Counted from the first letter of the stretch, positions 10,249 to 19,002 are shown. The stretch: 64,000 nt of DNA from Leptolyngbya sp. NIES-2104 (GCF_001485215.1 NZ_BBWW01000001.1:496001-560000), one strand, 5' to 3'. A program made the numbers and translations. Notes: generated by a model not told the origin, from the letters alone.

Positions 10249-11421
10249 ATGATTAGTCAACTTCAATATGTTGGGATTCCAAAGCGATTTCTAGCACTGT
10301 TTATTGATGGATTGATTCAAACTTTTGTCGGATTTGTCATTTTCTTCGGTGTTTCTCAAGCAGAACTCGCAGTAAAGTTTCTCTCTTATGCCGCGCTGTA
10401 CACGGTGATTCAGTGGGGCTATTACAGCCTCATGGAAAGCTCTAGAGCACGAGGAACCTTTGGCAAAATGGCGCTAGGAATTAGTGTCTGTAATGCTTCA
10501 GGGGGGCAAGTCTCACTCCAGCAAGCGACGCTCAGATTTTTAGGAAAAGCGCTCTGGATTGTTATATTTTATGCTGCGATCGTCATTGCGCTATTTGCAA
10601 GATATTCAGGCAATCCAGATTCCCCTTACTTCGTGCTGGCGGGTATTTTGGTGATTGTTTCTCTGCTGCTTGGAGCGGTGGGCTATCTGATGGCGGCTTT
10701 TATGCCAGAGCGACAAGCGTTGCACGATCGGATTGCTCATACCTTTGTGATTGAAGATGATGATCCGGAGCGCTTTGTGCCGCAGAAAATCATTCTGCAA
10801 CTGATCGCGATCGCGGTTGTTGCTCGATTGTTATTTCATGTGATTCCGGGTGTGCCGCTAACGAGTGGAAGTACTCAAACGAATCAACAGCAAGCCAATC
10901 AGAAAACTTCAGTGCAAAGTCAACGCGAATCGAATCCGCCAAATCAAAATTCTGGCAATACACCCAATCAGAATTCTGGCAACACAAATCAAAACTCCAA
11001 CAGCAATGCAAATCAAGACTCCAGTACGATTATGCGTTGTGGAGTCACCGAGCAACTCTTACCGCCCAGCCCGAATTCTTACATTGATGGTGATTGGAAG
11101 GTAAATTTTGCAGTCGGCATTGAATCACATCAATCTGTGCTGCGAATGAAAGGAGCAACCGGAGTGATGCGAACCGAATTCTTTGATAAGCAAGCAAACA
11201 AACCTAGAGTGGTTTTGCAAGCGATGAAGCTCAAAGTTTCTCCGAATGGAATTTGGTTGCTCGGATCAAATCCGATCGACGAAGAAACAAAGCAAGCAAC
11301 TTCCACTTACAGCCCGGATAACATCTTCGTACAACGCGCTCCGTCTGGGGAATTTACCGCTGTCAACTGCGACAACAACAATAACCTTTCTCGTGTGTCG
11401 ATCGTTCCTGTTAACAACTAA
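10249..11421 (+). CDS. RDD-family membrane protein with Asn/Gln-rich linker
   Basis: A 390-residue protein. The N-terminal RDD domain (about 1-165, several membrane helices) has RFLALFIDGLIQ, GTFGKMALGI and ERQALHDRIA. It closely parallels the RDD tail of the preceding kinase and looks like a tandem duplicate of it. Another hydrophobic stretch (about 182-205) is followed by an Asn/Gln/Ser-rich low-complexity linker with repeated NQNSGNT units, then a soluble C-terminal domain of about 130 residues with two cysteines. Function is unknown. It starts one base after the kinase stop. RDD proteins are often transport-related or membrane anchors, and here a role in localising the kinase is inference. 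Confidence 0.82.
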   Translation: MISQLQYVGIPKRFLALFIDGLIQTFVGFVIFFGVSQAELAVKFLSYAALYTVIQWGYYSLMESSRARGTFGKMALGISVCNASGGQVSLQQATLRFLGKALWIVIFYAAIVIALFARYSGNPDSPYFVLAGILVIVSLLLGAVGYLMAAFMPERQALHDRIAHTFVIEDDDPERFVPQKIILQLIAIAVVARLLFHVIPGVPLTSGSTQTNQQQANQKTSVQSQRESNPPNQNSGNTPNQNSGNTNQNSNSNANQDSSTIMRCGVTEQLLPPSPNSYIDGDWKVNFAVGIESHQSVLRMKGATGVMRTEFFDKQANKPRVVLQAMKLKVSPNGIWLLGSNPIDEETKQATSTYSPDNIFVQRAPSGEFTAVNCDNNNNLSRVSIVPVNN

Positions 11422-11425
11422 GCTT

Positions 11426-12661
11426 ATGCACGATCGTGTTTTACAAAACTATCGAGGCGGCATTATTCCGATTCAGATCCCAGGTGTAGCTGACGTTGAA
11501 TTGCTGGATTTGCTTGGGGTCGGTGGCTTTGGTACGGTTTGGAAAGTGCGCGATCCAGCGACCGGGAAACTGTATGTGCTGAAAATCATTCAGGCGATCA
11601 AACCGAATACGGTGCTGGTCGAACGAGTGCGATTAGAAGCAGAAGTTTCGATTCCTTCAAAACATATTGTTCCGGTGATTGGACTTCGGGAATGGGATTC
11701 GAGCACTTTTTTGATTTTGTTTGAACTGTTTGAAGCGCGATCGCTCGATAAAGTTCTGGCTGAAGACACGCTAAAACCTGAACAGAAACGCCGCATTTTT
11801 GATCAAATCTTGATCGGAGTTGCTGATGCTCATCGTAGTAACATCATTCACCGCGATCTCAAGCCGGAAAACATTCTGGTCGGCAAAGATCATTATGTGA
11901 AGCTGATCGATTTTGGACTCTCGAAGTTCAAAGGCAAAGGATTAACAATGACGGGTGAAGTAATGGGGACACCACCCTATATGTCTCCAGAGCTTTTAAT
12001 CTATGGCTCTAAGATTGCAGATGCGCGAGTGGACATTTACGCGCTCGGACACATTTTGTACGAGTTAGCAATGGGCTACACCTTTTGGGCGAAGCAAGGA
12101 TGGGTTGCTAATCGATTCGAGAATTTCGTCAAATTCCTGGGGCAATTTCCACAACCCGTGGAGTGCATCGAGTTGAGTGATTTTCACTGCGACTTTTACC
12201 ACAATGCCGCCGCTGTTCTCGCTCGAATGGTGAAGACAAACGCCGACGATCGATTCGCATCAGTGGAAGACGTGATTCGAGTCCTAGCAGCAGAACCGAG
12301 TCGAAAAACTGTGCCGCCGATTCCGGAAGTGAAAGAAACGGGCGGTATCTCCTTTAACTATCCCCTGTTAACGGTGGAATCCGGAACGAATCGAAATGCT
12401 CGAACTTTAGTCACACTAGAACCGGGTGAATCGATCGTTCTAGGTCGCGCCGACATTGCAGGTAACGATCTCAGTATCAGCAGTAAACATCTCATCTTTA
12501 CTCGGCAGCATGGGCGCTACTTTGTCAATGATTTTCAGAGCAAAAACGGGACACTGCTTCGCGGAATGCTGCTCAATCCCAATGCTCCACCGCTGGAAGT
12601 GCAAAATGACGATCGTATTAAAGTTGGAGAAATTTTTCTTCGCTTCAATTCACCCGCTTAA
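11426..12661 (+). CDS. Ser/Thr protein kinase with C-terminal FHA domain
   Basis: A soluble 411-residue kinase. The kinase domain (about 25-295) has LGVGGFGTVWK (30-40), ATP-binding Lys53, HRDLKPEN (142-149), DFG (162-164) and the activation-segment end GTPPYMSPE, so it looks fully active. The C-terminal FHA domain (about 315-405) has VLGRAD, SSKH and SKNGT, the canonical phosphothreonine-reading set, suggesting autophosphorylation-dependent docking or recruitment of phosphorylated partners. The open frame extends upstream to 11246, but ATG 11426 just after the RDD stop fits operon spacing and avoids 60 residues of overlap. Unlike the first kinase of this operon it has no membrane segment. 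Confidence 0.93.
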   Translation: MHDRVLQNYRGGIIPIQIPGVADVELLDLLGVGGFGTVWKVRDPATGKLYVLKIIQAIKPNTVLVERVRLEAEVSIPSKHIVPVIGLREWDSSTFLILFELFEARSLDKVLAEDTLKPEQKRRIFDQILIGVADAHRSNIIHRDLKPENILVGKDHYVKLIDFGLSKFKGKGLTMTGEVMGTPPYMSPELLIYGSKIADARVDIYALGHILYELAMGYTFWAKQGWVANRFENFVKFLGQFPQPVECIELSDFHCDFYHNAAAVLARMVKTNADDRFASVEDVIRVLAAEPSRKTVPPIPEVKETGGISFNYPLLTVESGTNRNARTLVTLEPGESIVLGRADIAGNDLSISSKHLIFTRQHGRYFVNDFQSKNGTLLRGMLLNPNAPPLEVQNDDRIKVGEIFLRFNSPA

Positions 12662-12685
12662 CTGTTCAACTTCGGAAGAAATGTC

Positions 12686-13705
12686 ATGAAAACGTGTATT
12701 CATTGCGGTGCGACCAATCCAGATGCAGCTAATTTCTGTCTTGACTGTGGTAAGGCTCTCCACTCGAATCCGGTGCAGCAAAGCCCAATTCCACAAACGG
12801 TGATGCCACAATCGCGAATGGTGCAATCTCAGCAAGAAGAATCGAATTCAACGATTATTGATGTACCGCCATCACAGCAAGAGCCGCGATCGAATTCAAC
12901 GATCATTGATGTGCCAAATCAAGTTGCTAAAGCGGCTCCCGCTCCAACGATTATTCCACAGTCGCGAATGCCGAAACCCCAAGTGCCGGATGCGGTTTCA
13001 GCTTCTCCCAATGCTACGATTCCAAACGGACAAACTCCGAACTATGTTGATCCAGCACAGTTCCAAGCGCTCTATCAAAAAGTCCTTCAGAACCAGCGCA
13101 AAGCAGACATTCTGTTCGTACTCGATTGTACGGGAAGTATGCAGGGTGAAATTGATGCGGTGCGGGATGCGATTACTTCGTTTGCCGATACGATTCAATC
13201 GCAATCAGTTCGCGCTAGAGTCGGATTGATTGAATTTCGCGATCGCTTAATCCACGAAGAACAGCGCGTGTTACTCTTCGACGGCGAACCCTTTACCAGC
13301 GATCCAGCTCTATTCCGTGAGCAAGTTGCCCATCTCAAAGCTAAAGGTGGCGGTGATGAGCCAGAAAGTAGCTTAGATGCCGTTTTCCTTGCATTAGATC
13401 AACCCTTTGATCCAAGTGCCAATAAAGTGATTGTTTTGGTCACCGATGCACCCCCTCACATTCCAGATGTGACCGTTCAGAACATTGATCAAGTGGTGCA
13501 GAAAATGCGGGATGTCGCTGTTGATCAGTTCTATGTTGTAATGAAAACGCAAGATTCGCGCAGTCAAGTCTATCTTCGACTGTTAGAAGGCAGACGCGGA
13601 TTAGCCTTTGAAATTGGTAAAGGCGATGATTTTCGGACTCGTGCCGAAGACTTCAAGCGTACCCTGATGGCACTAGGTAAAACGATTTCTACAGCAACTC
13701 GGTAA
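12686..13705 (+). CDS. Zinc-ribbon vWA-domain protein
   Basis: A 339-residue protein. An N-terminal zinc ribbon (CIHC 4-7, CLDC 18-21) is followed by a flexible Gln/Pro/Ser linker holding a 16-residue duplication with the motif NSTIIDVP (Thr56 and Thr72). The vWA domain (about 138-335) carries the MIDAS-type motif DCTGSM plus later GGGDEPES and VTDAPPH, so metal-dependent protein binding is likely. vWA, PP2C and kinase genes together recall the TerY-P triad described for Ter systems. The Thr-x-x-Asp steps of the linker match what some FHA domains read, making this protein a plausible phosphorylated scaffold (inference). Confidence 0.88.
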   Translation: MKTCIHCGATNPDAANFCLDCGKALHSNPVQQSPIPQTVMPQSRMVQSQQEESNSTIIDVPPSQQEPRSNSTIIDVPNQVAKAAPAPTIIPQSRMPKPQVPDAVSASPNATIPNGQTPNYVDPAQFQALYQKVLQNQRKADILFVLDCTGSMQGEIDAVRDAITSFADTIQSQSVRARVGLIEFRDRLIHEEQRVLLFDGEPFTSDPALFREQVAHLKAKGGGDEPESSLDAVFLALDQPFDPSANKVIVLVTDAPPHIPDVTVQNIDQVVQKMRDVAVDQFYVVMKTQDSRSQVYLRLLEGRRGLAFEIGKGDDFRTRAEDFKRTLMALGKTISTATR

Positions 13706-13711
13706 TTGTTC

Positions 13712-15028
13712 ATGAGTTTCCTCACCCTTACTTGGCAAGAAGCAGGCTTTTCTCGATCGATGTCATTCGATCTGACCGAGCCAGATTTTTACAAAGCTCC
13801 TTATGCACTTCGACTCGGACGCGATGCAGAACAATGCGATATCGTGTTCGATGATCCGGGTGTGTCTAGGCTTCACGCCGAGATTCGGTGGCATCCCACA
13901 ACTCAACAATTCACGATCGAGAACCTGCGCGATATTAACCCGATCGCGATCGATGGTCGTCTCTTAAGTCAAGGGACAGAATTCATTCGATCGGGCACGA
14001 TGCTCGTCCTTGGAGATACGACGATTCAAGTATTTCAAGTTCAGGCAGTTCCGCCAACTCTTGAGACCTCGACTCCCGTTGAAGCTCCTCCTAAAGTTGA
14101 ACCGATTCGAGCACCCGCAAGTTCAATTACTTTTAGTCATTATCTTCCGCTTGCCGGAACCGGACGAGAACTAAGACAACAAGGCTATCTTTTACCCGGA
14201 GTAATCACGGTTCTCTGGGTGGTTTTAATGTTCTCTAGTCTGGGTCGTCCTGGGTGGTTTAACTTACTCTTGGCGGGCTATTTGGGGATTGCTGGCTTTT
14301 ATTTAATCTATAAGCTTTGTGGCAAGCGGAAACCGTGGTGGGTACTGCTCATTCCGATTATTGCAACGCCGATATTGTTACTGACTCCGGTGTGGGGCGC
14401 GATCGCATTTGTGTTTCGTTTTATCTTACCGGGTCGAATTCCTCAACAGATTGATGATGTTGGGTTTATTCCGCTGTTTATTTCGTTCTTTTTCGGAGCG
14501 GGTCTTGCAGAAGAACTTTTAAAGGCGATTCCAATTTTTGTTTTAACCTGGTACGGTCGCACGGTTGCACCTGAATTTCGGCAGCGAATCGGCGTAACAG
14601 AACCGCTAGATGGAATCATTCTGGGAGCGGCTTCGGGACTAGGATTTACACTCATTGAGACATTAGGACAGTACATTCCTGATTTGGTGACTTCGATTTC
14701 GATGCAAACTGCCGATCGAGGTTCTGCTGAACTGATTGGATTGCAGCTTCTAATTCCGAGAATTGTTGGCTCTGTGTTTGGTCACATGGCTTATAGCGGT
14801 TATTTTGGCTATTACATCGGATTAAGCGAACTCAAACCACGGGGTCGATGGAAGTTTTTGATCACCGGCTATCTCATTGCAGCGGGTGTTCATGCCTTTT
14901 GGAATTCCAGTTCAGCCTTGGGAACTTGGGCATTGGGACTTGCAGGAATTATTGCTTATTGTTTGCTGATTGGTGCAATTCTGAAGGCGCGGCAACTGTC
15001 GCCGAATGTGCGATCGATCGTTAATTGA
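13712..15028 (+). CDS. FHA-PrsW fusion, intramembrane protease
   Basis: The 438-residue product joins an FHA domain (about 25-110; RLGRDAE, SRLHAEI) to a multi-pass membrane domain of the PrsW type (about 155-438). PrsW of Bacillus cleaves an anti-sigma factor in the membrane. Its signature residues are visible here: AEELLKAIP (the EExxK pair), GFTLIETLGQYI, VFGHMAYSGYFGYYIG and GVHAFWNSS. The start at ATG 13712, six bases after the vWA stop, is preferred over the TTG at 13706. As last gene of the operon it is the likely output protein: phosphorylation read by FHA could control cleavage of a membrane substrate (inference). Repeat copy B follows. Confidence 0.85.
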   Translation: MSFLTLTWQEAGFSRSMSFDLTEPDFYKAPYALRLGRDAEQCDIVFDDPGVSRLHAEIRWHPTTQQFTIENLRDINPIAIDGRLLSQGTEFIRSGTMLVLGDTTIQVFQVQAVPPTLETSTPVEAPPKVEPIRAPASSITFSHYLPLAGTGRELRQQGYLLPGVITVLWVVLMFSSLGRPGWFNLLLAGYLGIAGFYLIYKLCGKRKPWWVLLIPIIATPILLLTPVWGAIAFVFRFILPGRIPQQIDDVGFIPLFISFFFGAGLAEELLKAIPIFVLTWYGRTVAPEFRQRIGVTEPLDGIILGAASGLGFTLIETLGQYIPDLVTSISMQTADRGSAELIGLQLLIPRIVGSVFGHMAYSGYFGYYIGLSELKPRGRWKFLITGYLIAAGVHAFWNSSSALGTWALGLAGIIAYCLLIGAILKARQLSPNVRSIVN

Positions 15029-15040
15029 CCTTAGTTCGAT

Positions 15041-15217
15041 GAGTTCTTCACTTCGATTCAGTCCCGCCCCGGGATGGAATTCGGGGCTAATCGTGCGAAG
15101 CCCACTAAAGGGGGCTAAAGACGCATAAGTCGAGGATTGCAGTCCTGAAGGGACTTCGCACCGCTCTTCCCCGAATTCCATTCCGGAGCGAGTAAACAAC
15201 GGAGCGAAAGAATTCTT
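15041..15217. repeat. Palindromic intergenic element, copy B
   Basis: Arms starting GAGTTCTTCACTTCGATTC and ending CGGAGCGAAAGAATTCTTC are inverted relatives. Both hold the GGAATTCGGGG or CCCCGAATTCC core and a GCGAAG motif, with a short unique centre near 15120-15140. It begins 12 bp after the stop of the FHA-PrsW gene, where a terminator would be expected. The remaining 117 bp to the next gene include no other recognised signal. Confidence 0.82.
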
Positions 15218-15334
15218 CGATTTGCCTATCTTTCATGCTTATGCTCGAACTCCCCCTATAGACAGATGATTTTCATACAAAATTTTCCCGAAACCTGGTA
15301 TGCTGTCCTGAAATATTGAGGGGAAAAAAATACT

Positions 15335-15586
15335 GTGCAGACTTCTCAAGCGATCGTGATCAATCTAGAAATGTCCGATATCGAGTACTTGGAATTACTA
15401 GCGCAAGGACGAAACCCGATTCAGGAACAATCCTACAGGCAGCAATTGATCGGTTTTGGATTCGATTTGACCGAAGCCAAAGATCTTGCACCGTTGTTTG
15501 ATCAAAAAGAAGCTTCGATCGCTGAAAAAATTGCCGTAAATCGTGCCCTCAAACAAGTGTGGAACCGTCTGATTAAAATGGCGTAG
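15335..15586 (+). CDS. Small hypothetical protein
   Basis: An 83-residue acidic-to-neutral helical protein of unknown function. Start is GTG 15335, with GAGGGG (15319-15324) as a suitable ribosome site; an internal ATG at 15371 is the alternative. No signal peptide, membrane helix or cysteine is present. It is free-standing between repeat copy B and the Spl-family gene, 74 bp upstream of it on the same strand. A real gene is supported by the ribosome site and cyanobacterial codon pattern only. Confidence 0.6.
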   Translation: MQTSQAIVINLEMSDIEYLELLAQGRNPIQEQSYRQQLIGFGFDLTEAKDLAPLFDQKEASIAEKIAVNRALKQVWNRLIKMA

Positions 15587-15660
15587 AACCCGCACCTAAA
15601 GGAGGATTCAGCCTTCTCAATCGTTGTCATAATAGAAGAGTAAGACAAGGATTGAGACTC

Positions 15661-16716
15661 ATGGTAGTGACTGCTCCAGTTCGTGAAGTCCGAGCCTCTA
15701 AGTTGTGGATGCCCGATCGCGTTTTGTTTACGCCCGCTGCATTGGACGAGCCGTGGGGACAGCAGATTCGTGAGCGCGTTGAGGGATTGAATTTACCGAT
15801 CGAAGAGTTGCCGCGCAATCGACTCACCGGACTACGGGGTGAAGATGAGCGTGAGACGTATAGTATTTCTAAGCGCACATTAGCGGTTGTGACCGCTCCG
15901 CAGGGTCAGTTTAAGCTCAGTCCGATTCCGCCTTCTGCCGATTGGCAGTTTCACATTGCTGAGGGCTGTCCGGGACATTGCCAGTATTGTTATCTCGCGG
16001 GTAGTTTGTCGGGTCCGCCTGTGATTCGGGTGTATGCCAATCTGCCGCAGATTTTGGATAATCTAGGGCGATACGAGCGTCCGGGTAGTGAGACGAGCTA
16101 TGAGGTGAGTTGCTACACTGACCCGCTCGGCATTGAGCATCTGACGGGTAGCTTGGCGGAGTGTATTCGCTACTTTGGGACCCGCGAGGATGGGTATCTG
16201 CGCTGGGTGTCGAAGTTTAGCAATGTCGAAGGGTTGCTCGATTTGCCGCACAATGGACATACTCGCTGTCGCGTCAGTGTGAATGCGGCTCCGGTGAGTC
16301 AGCGATTAGAGGGGGGTACTTCCTCGGTCGAGGAGCGGCTTCAGGCATTGCGACGACTCGGTTTAGAGGGTGGCTATCCGTTGGGCATTGTGATTGCACC
16401 GATTATGCCGATCGAGAATTGGCAAGAGCATTACACTCAGTTGCTCGATCGCATGTCTGAGCTGATTGATTTTGATTGCGATTTGACGTTTGAGCTGATT
16501 TCGCACCGCTTCACACCCGGATCGAAGGAAGTCTTGAAGGGCTGGTATCCGAATACGAAGTTGGATATGGATGAGGCTTCGCGGGTGGTCAAGCGCAATA
16601 AGTTTGGCGGCATGAAGTATGTCTACGATGCGAAGACGATGCGCGAGTTGCGACAGTTCTTTGAGCGTGAGTTAGCGCAGCGATTTCCGCAGGGTAAGGT
16701 TCTGTACTGGACTTAA
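15661..16716 (+). CDS. Spore-photoproduct-lyase family radical SAM protein
   Basis: A 351-residue radical S-adenosylmethionine enzyme. The 4Fe-4S site appears as CPGHCQYC (Cx3CxxC) near residue 107, in the context AEGC and CYLAGSL that marks the SplB family. In spore formers SplB repairs the spore photoproduct in DNA; cyanobacteria make no spores, so the substrate here is unknown, perhaps UV-damaged DNA. ATG 15661 after AAGG was chosen over the in-frame TTG at 15652. It stands alone, with a strong terminator just downstream. Confidence 0.85.
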   Translation: MVVTAPVREVRASKLWMPDRVLFTPAALDEPWGQQIRERVEGLNLPIEELPRNRLTGLRGEDERETYSISKRTLAVVTAPQGQFKLSPIPPSADWQFHIAEGCPGHCQYCYLAGSLSGPPVIRVYANLPQILDNLGRYERPGSETSYEVSCYTDPLGIEHLTGSLAECIRYFGTREDGYLRWVSKFSNVEGLLDLPHNGHTRCRVSVNAAPVSQRLEGGTSSVEERLQALRRLGLEGGYPLGIVIAPIMPIENWQEHYTQLLDRMSELIDFDCDLTFELISHRFTPGSKEVLKGWYPNTKLDMDEASRVVKRNKFGGMKYVYDAKTMRELRQFFERELAQRFPQGKVLYWT

Positions 16717-16736
16717 GCGCATTTGAGGGAATCGTG

Positions 16737-16777
16737 CAGGTTTCTATCTATTTCAGATGGAGACCTGTTATTTTTTT
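16737..16777 (+). terminator. Rho-independent terminator after the Spl-family gene
   Basis: CAGGTTTC (16737-16744) pairs with GAGACCTG (16760-16767), with an inner ATCT/AGAT extension and one G-U pair. It is followed by TTATTTTTTT. It is 20 bp after the stop codon. The rest of the 323-bp gap to 17040 is A/T-rich with overlapping CGATCGCGATCG repeats near 16898, and I see no other signal. Confidence 0.88.
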
Positions 16778-17039
16778 GGAGCTTGGCGGTTTGCATCACT
16801 CGTTTAAGGGATTTATTTTACGATCGACCCCCAAAAATTTACAAACCTTCCCGTAACTGGCAAAATTACTGAGTTAACAAACGAACTTTAACCGGATTCG
16901 ATCGCGATCGCGGCGAAGATTAGACTGAATTTCAACCCGATCGATAAACCCTCGTAAATAAAAACTATTTCTGTCAATAATAGAGGCTGAATCCGTTTAA
17001 ACTTCACCAAAGCTTTACCAAACCTAGTCGCGATTACTG

Positions 17040-17441
17040 ATGACCCCGACGACCTCTAACCCTGCATTCCGCTATCCCCAAAAAACACTCGATCGAGCCT
17101 CCCGCGCTGTTCGTTGTGCCCCATTCCGGCTGAAATTCTACGTAATTATGCTCGATCACAGTGTTTCATTAAGTGCTGTGGCTGGAATTGCTGGGATTCG
17201 GAATCAATACAGTAAACGCAACCTCTCAGAACTCGTAGCAGATGGCGACCTGCTGTGGCTGATTCAAGTCGGACTTCTGCGGCGTGAAGTCGATGGGCAA
17301 GGATTAACTGATAGTTTTCGGCTGACTCCGCTCGGTCGGCAACTCGTTGGGCAATGGCAATCGGTCGGAGGATTTGGCAAGGCGAATTTAGGCGATCGAC
17401 TCCTCAATGCGATGAATCGCTGGCTCCGACTCCCGTTCTAA
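17040..17441 (+). CDS. Npun_F0494-like conserved cyanobacterial protein
   Basis: A 133-residue soluble protein. The pattern RASRAVRCAPFRLKFY, then LLWLIQVGLLRREVDGQG and DSFRLTPLGRQL, resembles the cyanobacterial family known as Npun_F0494. The LTPLGRQLV end looks like a winged-helix or similar DNA-binding fold, but no function is established. It precedes cobQ by 30 bp on the same strand, so co-transcription is possible though a shared role is not evident. Confidence 0.65.
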   Translation: MTPTTSNPAFRYPQKTLDRASRAVRCAPFRLKFYVIMLDHSVSLSAVAGIAGIRNQYSKRNLSELVADGDLLWLIQVGLLRREVDGQGLTDSFRLTPLGRQLVGQWQSVGGFGKANLGDRLLNAMNRWLRLPF

Positions 17442-17471
17442 ATCAATCTCATACTATCCGGAGGTGAATGA

Positions 17472-18941
17472 ATGAAAGCTGTCATGGTCGTGGGTACGAC
17501 TTCTCACGCAGGCAAATCAATGGTGGCGACTGCGCTCTGTCGGATTCTGGCGCGTCGAGGATTCCGCGTTTCGCCGTTTAAGGGGCAAAACATGGCGCTC
17601 AATTCTTATGTCACCGCAAACGGAGGCGAGATTGGGTATGCTCAGGCGGTTCAGGCTTGGGCGGCGGGAGTCCAGCCTTGGGTTGAGATGAATCCAATTT
17701 TGCTTAAGCCTCAAGGCGATATGACTTCTCAGGTGATCGTCAAAGGGCGCGTGGTCGGGCGAACGAATGCGGTGGATTATTATGAGAATTTCTTTGAGCC
17801 AGGATGGGCAGCGATCGAGGATTCCCTCAAGCGCATCAGCGAAGAATTCGATCTAGTCGTCTGCGAAGGGGCAGGCAGTCCCGCTGAGATTAACTTAAAG
17901 CACCGCGACTTAACCAATATGCGGGTCGCGAAGTATTTGAATGCACCCACGATTTTGGTGGTAGATATCGATCGAGGTGGCGCATTCGCTCACGTCGTCG
18001 GAACTTTAGAACTGCTTGACCCGGATGAACGGGCATTAATCAAAGGCGTTGTGATTAATAAGTTTCGGGGACAACGATCGCTCTTAGATTCGGGGATTGA
18101 ATGGCTGGAGAAGAAAACAGGAATTCCAGTCATCGGCGTGATTCCGTGGCTTGATCAAGTTTTTCCAGCGGAAGATTCGTTGTCGCTATTCGATCGCGTT
18201 CCCTCGAATACCAAGGGCGATTTGACGATCGGTGTCGTTCGTCTGCCGCGCATTTCCAATTTCACCGATTTCGATCCGCTAGAAGCTGAACCTTCGGTGA
18301 ATGTGAGATATCTCCATCCAAAACAGCCATTGGGACATCCGGACGCGGTGATTATTCCAGGATCGAAAACGACGATCGCAGATCTGATCGCTCTACACAA
18401 ATCCGGTATGGCAGAAGAAATTCAAAACTACCTAGCGGCGGGTGGAACCGTTCTCGGTATTTGTGGCGGCTTCCAGATGCTAGGTAAAATTCTCGCTGAC
18501 CCAGAAGGCATTGAAGGGCAAGAAGGACGGTATCGCGGTTTAGGACTTTTGCCGCTGAAAACGGTGATTGCAGGTCAAAAAATTGCCCGTCAGCGCAATG
18601 TGACTTCTAATTTCCCTCAAGAAGGTTTACCCGTCTCTGGTTACGAAATTCACCAAGGTAGAACTCGCTTACTCGAGGAATCCGAAGGCACAAAAGCGTT
18701 ATTCGATGATGCAAATCTCGGTGTTGTAGACGAATCCCAATCGGTTTGGGGCACTTATCTACATGGAATCTTCGATAATGGTCCTTGGAGACGTGCTTGG
18801 TTGAATCGATTGCGCCAACAGCGGGGATTACGATCGCTGCCTACCGGAGTCGCCAACTACCGCGAACAGCGCGAACTCATGCTGGATCAATTGGCAGATT
18901 CGATTGAACCCCATTTAGATCTCAAGCCAATCCTGCCGTAG
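17472..18941 (+). CDS. cobQ: Cobyric acid synthase
   Basis: Amidates four side chains of adenosylcobyrinic acid diamide using glutamine and ATP, in adenosylcobalamin (or pseudocobalamin) synthesis. The N-terminal dethiobiotin-synthetase-like ATPase domain shows GTTSHAGKSMV and PFKGQNMALNSYVT. The C-terminal glutamine amidotransferase domain shows GICGGFQMLG (nucleophile Cys) and GTYLHGIF (His). At 489 residues it matches the family. GGAGGTG (17460-17466) is a strong ribosome site. No cobalamin riboswitch was recognised upstream. Confidence 0.96.
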   Translation: MKAVMVVGTTSHAGKSMVATALCRILARRGFRVSPFKGQNMALNSYVTANGGEIGYAQAVQAWAAGVQPWVEMNPILLKPQGDMTSQVIVKGRVVGRTNAVDYYENFFEPGWAAIEDSLKRISEEFDLVVCEGAGSPAEINLKHRDLTNMRVAKYLNAPTILVVDIDRGGAFAHVVGTLELLDPDERALIKGVVINKFRGQRSLLDSGIEWLEKKTGIPVIGVIPWLDQVFPAEDSLSLFDRVPSNTKGDLTIGVVRLPRISNFTDFDPLEAEPSVNVRYLHPKQPLGHPDAVIIPGSKTTIADLIALHKSGMAEEIQNYLAAGGTVLGICGGFQMLGKILADPEGIEGQEGRYRGLGLLPLKTVIAGQKIARQRNVTSNFPQEGLPVSGYEIHQGRTRLLEESEGTKALFDDANLGVVDESQSVWGTYLHGIFDNGPWRRAWLNRLRQQRGLRSLPTGVANYREQRELMLDQLADSIEPHLDLKPILP

Positions 18942-18961
18942 TGCATGAATTAAATACTGCA

Positions 18962-19002
18962 GGGTAGGTGTCCTCACCTGCCCAGACTGGCAAGATGCCA
19001 GT
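18962..19002. repeat. Two short adjacent hairpins after cobQ
   Basis: GGGTAGGTG/CACCTGCCC (18962-18983, 8 of 9 paired) and ACTGGCA/TGCCAGT (18986-19002, perfect, 3-nt loop) lie back to back. Neither has a T-run. They could be a small dispersed repeat or a processing signal at the cobQ 3' end. Confidence 0.5.

Noticed and set aside
11246-11425. 60-codon upstream extension of the FHA kinase
   Set aside because: It overlaps the RDD gene out of frame, and ATG 11426 fits the operon spacing.
17040-18941. Cobalamin riboswitch ahead of cobQ
   Set aside because: The 30-bp gap before cobQ is too short and no B12-box-like sequence was recognised further upstream.
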